Position numbers and translations under genes: made by a program
Shown: piece by piece, positions 60,854 to 64,000 of the stretch
How the letters are laid out: every line of letters starts with the position of its first letter
Position numbering within the stretch: the stretch's first letter is position 1
Assembly: GCA_028065725.1 (NCBI GenBank)
Contig: JAPTVL010000468.1
Coordinates: forward strand, 18,770 to 82,769
Length of the DNA: 64,000 bases
Direction: 5' to 3'
From: Betaproteobacteria bacterium
GTDB lineage: Bacteria; Pseudomonadota; Gammaproteobacteria; Burkholderiales; Rhodocyclaceae
Notes under the pieces: model-generated
Databases searched by the model: none
Told to the model about the DNA's origin: nothing
The model's input: the letters and a program-made list of their open reading frames with translations, nothing else

Positions 60854-63325
60854 CTAGCCGTGATCGCCCGAACCAGCGGTCCTGCGCCGGCGCCGCCTGG
60901 CGCCGGCAGCGAACGACTGGCGCGCCTGCGACATCTCCGCCATGCGGCTGGCGACCAGGTAGTTGATGCTGCCTTCCGGCACCACGCCTTCGTCGTCCGG
61001 ATCGCCGGCGGCAATGCCGGTCAGCAGTTCGATGGCCTGTTCGACCGTGGCCACGGCATGGATGCGGAATTTTCCTGTGGCAGCGGCGGCGACCACGTCG
61101 GCACGCAGCATCAGGTGCTTCAGGTTGGCTTCGGGAATCAGTACGCCCTGGTGGCCGGTGAGGCCGCGCAGACGGCAGATGTCGAAGAAGCCTTCGATCT
61201 TTTCGTTCACGCCGCCGATGGCCTGCACCATGCCGAACTGGTTGACCGAGCCGGTGATCGCCAGCGCCTGGTCGATCGGCGCCCCGGACAGCGCCGAAAG
61301 CAGAGCGCAGAGTTCGGCCAGCGAGGCGCTGTCGCCTTCCACCGGGCCGTAGGATTGTTCGAACACCAGACTGGCGGAGAGCGACAGCGGCGTCTGGCTG
61401 GAATAGCGCGTAGCCAGAAACGATGACAGGATCATCACGCCCTTGGAATGGATCGGGCCGCCCATTTCGGTTTCGCGCTCGATGTCGATCACGTCGCCCT
61501 CGCCCACCCGCACCGTTGCGGTGATGCGCACCGGATGGGCGAAGCGGAAGTCGCCGAGGTCGATTACCGCCAGGCCGTTGATCTGGCCGACATGGCCGCC
61601 GCTGGAGGTGATCAGCAGCGTGTTGTCGAGGATCGCCTGCTGGTAGTGGTCGCGCAACCGGTCGTGGCGGCGGGTGCGGGCCAGCAGCGCCGCTGCGACA
61701 TCGTCGGCGCCAACCGCAGGGCGGCCGGCGCAGCCGGCAAGGTGATCGGCCTCCTGCAACAGGTTGGCGATGTATCGGGTGTTGGTGGACAGGCGCTGCG
61801 CGTCGCCGACCAGGCGCGCCGACTGTTCGATGACGCGCGCCACGGCGGCGCGGGCCAGCGGCCGCAGGCCGTCGCGGCGGCAGAGGTCGGCGATGCGCCG
61901 GGCCAGCTTGCGGGTGTTGTCGTCGCTGCGCTCGACATCGGTTTCGAAATCGGCGGCGACACGAAACAGCTCGCCGAACTCGGGATCGTATTCCTTGAGC
62001 AGGTAGTACAGCATCGGTTCGCCGAACAGCACCACCTTGCACGACAGCGCGATCGGCGCCGGCACCAGCGGCAGGGCCGTGGTGAAGCCCAGCGTGCGTT
62101 CCAGCGATTCGATGGGAATCTCGCCGGCCTTGAGCGCGCGCTTGAGCGCTTCCCAGGCGAAAGGCTGACGCAGCACCTTGTCCGCGTCGAGCATCAGGAA
62201 GCCGCCGTTGGCCCGATGCAGGGCGCCGGCCTTGATCATGGTGAAGTTGGTGACCAGGGTGCCCATGTGCGCCAGGTGGTCGACGCGTCCCATCAGGTTG
62301 GGAAAGGTCGGATTGTCCTCGACGATGATCGGCGCCGAAGCGCTGCCGGCATGATCGACCAGCAGGTTCACCTGGTAGCGCTGGACCGAGATGCCGTCGC
62401 CCGACAATTCGTAGTTCTCGCTGTCGCCCTTCTGTTCGCGCAGGCCTTCGCCGTACTCGACGATGTCGGCCAGCGCCTCGTCGAGGAAGCCGAGGACATT
62501 GGGCAAGCCGGCATAGCGCTCCTTGAGTTCGTCGATCAGGTGGCCGATGGCGAGGCTCATGGTGTCGCGGCCGAGCTGGCGCAGGCGGCCCTGCATTTCG
62601 CGGCGCCAGCGCGGAAACTGGTGCATCAGCTTTTGCAGACGCTCGCCGAAGGCCGCGATCAACTGGCCGAGGCGCTGTTTTTCCTCGTCGGGCAGGGCGG
62701 CGAAAGCGTCCGGCGTCATCGGCTCCTCGCCCTGCAAGGGGGCGAAGGCGAAGCCTTGCGGCGTGCGCACCAGGGCGATGCCCTGCTGCTTCGATTCGTC
62801 ACCGAGCTGATTCAGGGCGCCGGCTTCGCGCTCCTTGAGTTCGTTCTGGATGGCCTCGGCATGGGTCCGGAAATCCTCGCTGTCGAAGGCGGCGGCGATC
62901 GCCGGTTCGAGCTCCTCGACCAGTCGCTGCATGTCGCGCCGCAGTTCCGCGCCGCGCCCCGCCGGCAGGGTCAGGACGCGCGGCGACTGGACTTCGGCAA
63001 AGTTATTGACGTAGCAATAGTCATCGGGCGCCGGCAGACAAACCGCCTTCGCCGCCAGCAATTCGCGCACTTCGTCGTGACGGCTGCTGCCGGGCTCGCC
63101 GAGGACGAACAGGTTGTGACCGGGGCGGGCGATGTCGATGGCGAAGCGCACGGCCTCGACGGCACGGGCCTGGCCGAAAATCTCGTCCAGCGGCGGCAAC
63201 TGGTCGCTGGTTTCGAAATCCAGCAGGGCGGGGTCGCAGGCACGATACAGCGCCTGCGCAGGAACGGGTTTCAGATCGGTCACGGCGCGTGGGCTCGATT
63301 GATTTGCTGAACGGAAATCCGGCAT
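60854..63325 (-). CDS. Lon-like ATP-dependent protease (LonB/AAA_32 family)
   Basis: An 823-residue soluble protein. The N-terminal P-loop region reads VLGEPGSSRHDEV, where the usual GKT/S is replaced by SRH. A long helical insert follows, then the AAA core (ANGGFLMLDADKVLRQPFAWEALKRAL). The Lon-type protease domain has catalytic Ser (EGDSASLAELCALLSALS) and Lys (GGVNEKIEGFFDI). It belongs to the YcbZ/AAA_32 Lon-like group and has a basic C-terminal tail. The ATG at 63325 is preferred over a GTG at 63355 because GAGG lies about 9 bases upstream. Confidence 0.87.
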   Translation of the reverse strand: MPDFRSANQSSPRAVTDLKPVPAQALYRACDPALLDFETSDQLPPLDEIFGQARAVEAVRFAIDIARPGHNLFVLGEPGSSRHDEVRELLAAKAVCLPAPDDYCYVNNFAEVQSPRVLTLPAGRGAELRRDMQRLVEELEPAIAAAFDSEDFRTHAEAIQNELKEREAGALNQLGDESKQQGIALVRTPQGFAFAPLQGEEPMTPDAFAALPDEEKQRLGQLIAAFGERLQKLMHQFPRWRREMQGRLRQLGRDTMSLAIGHLIDELKERYAGLPNVLGFLDEALADIVEYGEGLREQKGDSENYELSGDGISVQRYQVNLLVDHAGSASAPIIVEDNPTFPNLMGRVDHLAHMGTLVTNFTMIKAGALHRANGGFLMLDADKVLRQPFAWEALKRALKAGEIPIESLERTLGFTTALPLVPAPIALSCKVVLFGEPMLYYLLKEYDPEFGELFRVAADFETDVERSDDNTRKLARRIADLCRRDGLRPLARAAVARVIEQSARLVGDAQRLSTNTRYIANLLQEADHLAGCAGRPAVGADDVAAALLARTRRHDRLRDHYQQAILDNTLLITSSGGHVGQINGLAVIDLGDFRFAHPVRITATVRVGEGDVIDIERETEMGGPIHSKGVMILSSFLATRYSSQTPLSLSASLVFEQSYGPVEGDSASLAELCALLSALSGAPIDQALAITGSVNQFGMVQAIGGVNEKIEGFFDICRLRGLTGHQGVLIPEANLKHLMLRADVVAAAATGKFRIHAVATVEQAIELLTGIAAGDPDDEGVVPEGSINYLVASRMAEMSQARQSFAAGARRRRRRTAGSGDHG

Positions 63326-63424
63326 GGCCCGCGGCCTCGCTCCCTGGCGAGGCACTGTGCGAGCCTGCGGGATTATGCCGGCAAATTCGACGCACGAATA
63401 TGCGCCCCGTCAACCACCGCTCTG

Positions 63425-63448
63425 AAAGTCGGCGCTGGCGCTACGGCG
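63425..63448 (+). repeat. 24-bp dispersed intergenic element, copy
   Basis: Identical in sequence to the 47474 copy. It lies between the Lon-like start and the TusE/DsrC-like stop. Confidence 0.85.
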
Positions 63449-63469
63449 CCCGGCGCCAGGCGGACCGGA

Positions 63470-63799
63470 TTACACGCAGCCGGTGGGCTTGGGCATGCCC
63501 GCGTAGCGCGCGGCCTGTTTGGCCGGGCCGTAGGGGAACAGATCGAACAGGTATTTCTTGTCGCCGAACTGTTCGCCCAGCGCGCCGCCGATCAGTTTCG
63601 ACATGACGCGCAGATTCGGCGCCGTGCCGTTTTCGGCGTAGTACTCGCGGATCCAGCGCACCACCTGCCAGTGCTCGTCGGCCAGCGCCAACTGGTCGCG
63701 CTCGGCGAGGAATTGCGCCACATCCTCGCTCCAGTCGTCGAGCGAGGCCAGGTAGCCTTCGGCATCGGTTTCAATTTCACGGCCATTTACGTTGATCAT
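63470..63799 (-). CDS. tusE: TusE/DsrC-family sulfur-carrier protein (single C-terminal Cys)
   Basis: A 109-residue protein with the family core LDDWSEDVAQFLAERDQLAL, HWQVVRWIREYY and MSKLIGGALG. It ends GMPKPTGCV with the invariant penultimate Cys108. The second cysteine of true DsrC, about 10 residues upstream, is Ala here (AKQAARYAG). That fits a TusE-like persulfide carrier for tRNA thiolation, or a DsrC-like regulatory paralogue, rather than the sulfite-reductase partner. Confidence 0.87.
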   Translation of the reverse strand: MINVNGREIETDAEGYLASLDDWSEDVAQFLAERDQLALADEHWQVVRWIREYYAENGTAPNLRVMSKLIGGALGEQFGDKKYLFDLFPYGPAKQAARYAGMPKPTGCV

Positions 63800-63850
63800 G
63801 TTTTTATCTCTCTATGAGGGTTGGGGATATTACTTGACTATTTTTGTCGG

Positions 63851-63856
63851 ATTATA
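63851..63856 (-). promoter_or_regulatory. -10 hexamer of the tusE-like gene
   Basis: A perfect TATAAT on the minus strand lies 52 bases before the tusE-like start, inside the only AT-rich stretch of this gap. No consensus -35 is visible. The remaining 144 bases to the window end show no gene. Confidence 0.4.
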
Positions 63857-64000
63857 AACCGGGATGTGGGTAATTGCATAGAGCCTCTTGCGCCGACCAT
63901 CGCGGATTCTTATGGTGCGCCGCCGCTGGCGCGGGATTCGGGGCGGCAGGGCACACGGCTGTGGACGCAAGGCCTGCAAATCCGGATAATTCCATCAATC

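Noticed and set aside
61448..63310. 620-residue open frame on the plus strand opposite the Lon-like gene
   Set aside because: It mirrors a well-conserved gene, has a low-complexity Gln/Ala/Gly-rich translation and matches no fold.
1..64000. tRNA, rRNA, transposase or integrase genes
   Set aside because: I found no cloverleaf-like sequence, rRNA segment, or transposase/integrase protein anywhere in the window, though I cannot run a covariance search.

Overview
The window is high-GC chromosomal DNA, densely coded on both strands. It reads as a betaproteobacterium, most likely of the Rhodocyclales/Sterolibacteriaceae type. That placement is an inference from gene content: minor pilins with PilY1, TusE/DsrC-like protein, a phenylglyoxylate/pyruvate-type oxidoreductase, a DUF2249 gene under an FNR-like site, and many ATGA-coupled operons. 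I saw no rRNA, tRNA, CRISPR array or transposase.

Layout: 1-1.5 kb, end of a cytochrome b561 gene and two YceI genes. 1.5-5.3 kb (minus), two coupled unknown genes, a small conserved gene, an S24-like protein and an HTH/ferredoxin/flavin reductase fusion. 5.5-14.0 kb (minus), a minor-pilin operon (pilE-like, fimT, pilV, pilW, pilX, pilY1). 14.1-18.5 kb (plus), a NarL-type two-component pair with a coupled TonB-like gene, an FMN 2-hydroxyacid dehydrogenase and a hemerythrin. 18.6-25.7 kb (minus), six genes homologous to hyfB, C, E, F, G and I. The large subunit has lost all four NiFe-ligand cysteines, so this is an Ehr-type complex (energy-converting-hydrogenase-related), not a hydrogenase.

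25.8-37.2 kb is an anion-transport and stress region: a SulP carrier with a large insert, a P-loop protein of unknown role, a two-TM protein, a TauE/SafE-USP-USP fusion, an OmpR-type two-component pair and a SulP-STAS-USP-USP fusion. Three copies of one promoter architecture (TTGACG-N5-TT[C/G]ACG, 10 bp, then a -10-like hexamer) lie in this region. They suggest a local regulon of the OmpR-type regulator.

37.2-42.8 kb holds a cobalamin adenosyltransferase, an FNR-like-controlled DUF2249 gene pair, a cNMP-binding protein, a UbiA-family prenyltransferase, a GT39-like glycosyltransferase and DAHP synthase. 43.0-47.5 kb is a four-gene 2-oxoacid:acceptor oxidoreductase operon whose last subunit fuses a GltD-like flavoprotein to a ferredoxin. 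47.5-48.6 kb is a lower-GC pair of tandem paralogues of unknown function. 49.2-60.9 kb contains a phosphoesterase with a Ser/Thr kinase-USP fusion, an enlarged YeiH-type transporter with a 42-residue membrane protein, a single USP, two Na+/H+ antiporters (CPA1 and NhaD types), a HIG1-like protein, a Pcm-like methyltransferase and an alcohol dehydrogenase. 60.9-63.8 kb has a Lon-like protease and a TusE/DsrC-like protein.

Across the window a 24-bp element (AAAGTCGGCGCTGGCG-N3-CGGCG and its reverse complement) recurs at least ten times, always between genes or at a gene end. Ion and anion transport linked to universal-stress (USP) domains is the main theme of the right-hand two thirds.
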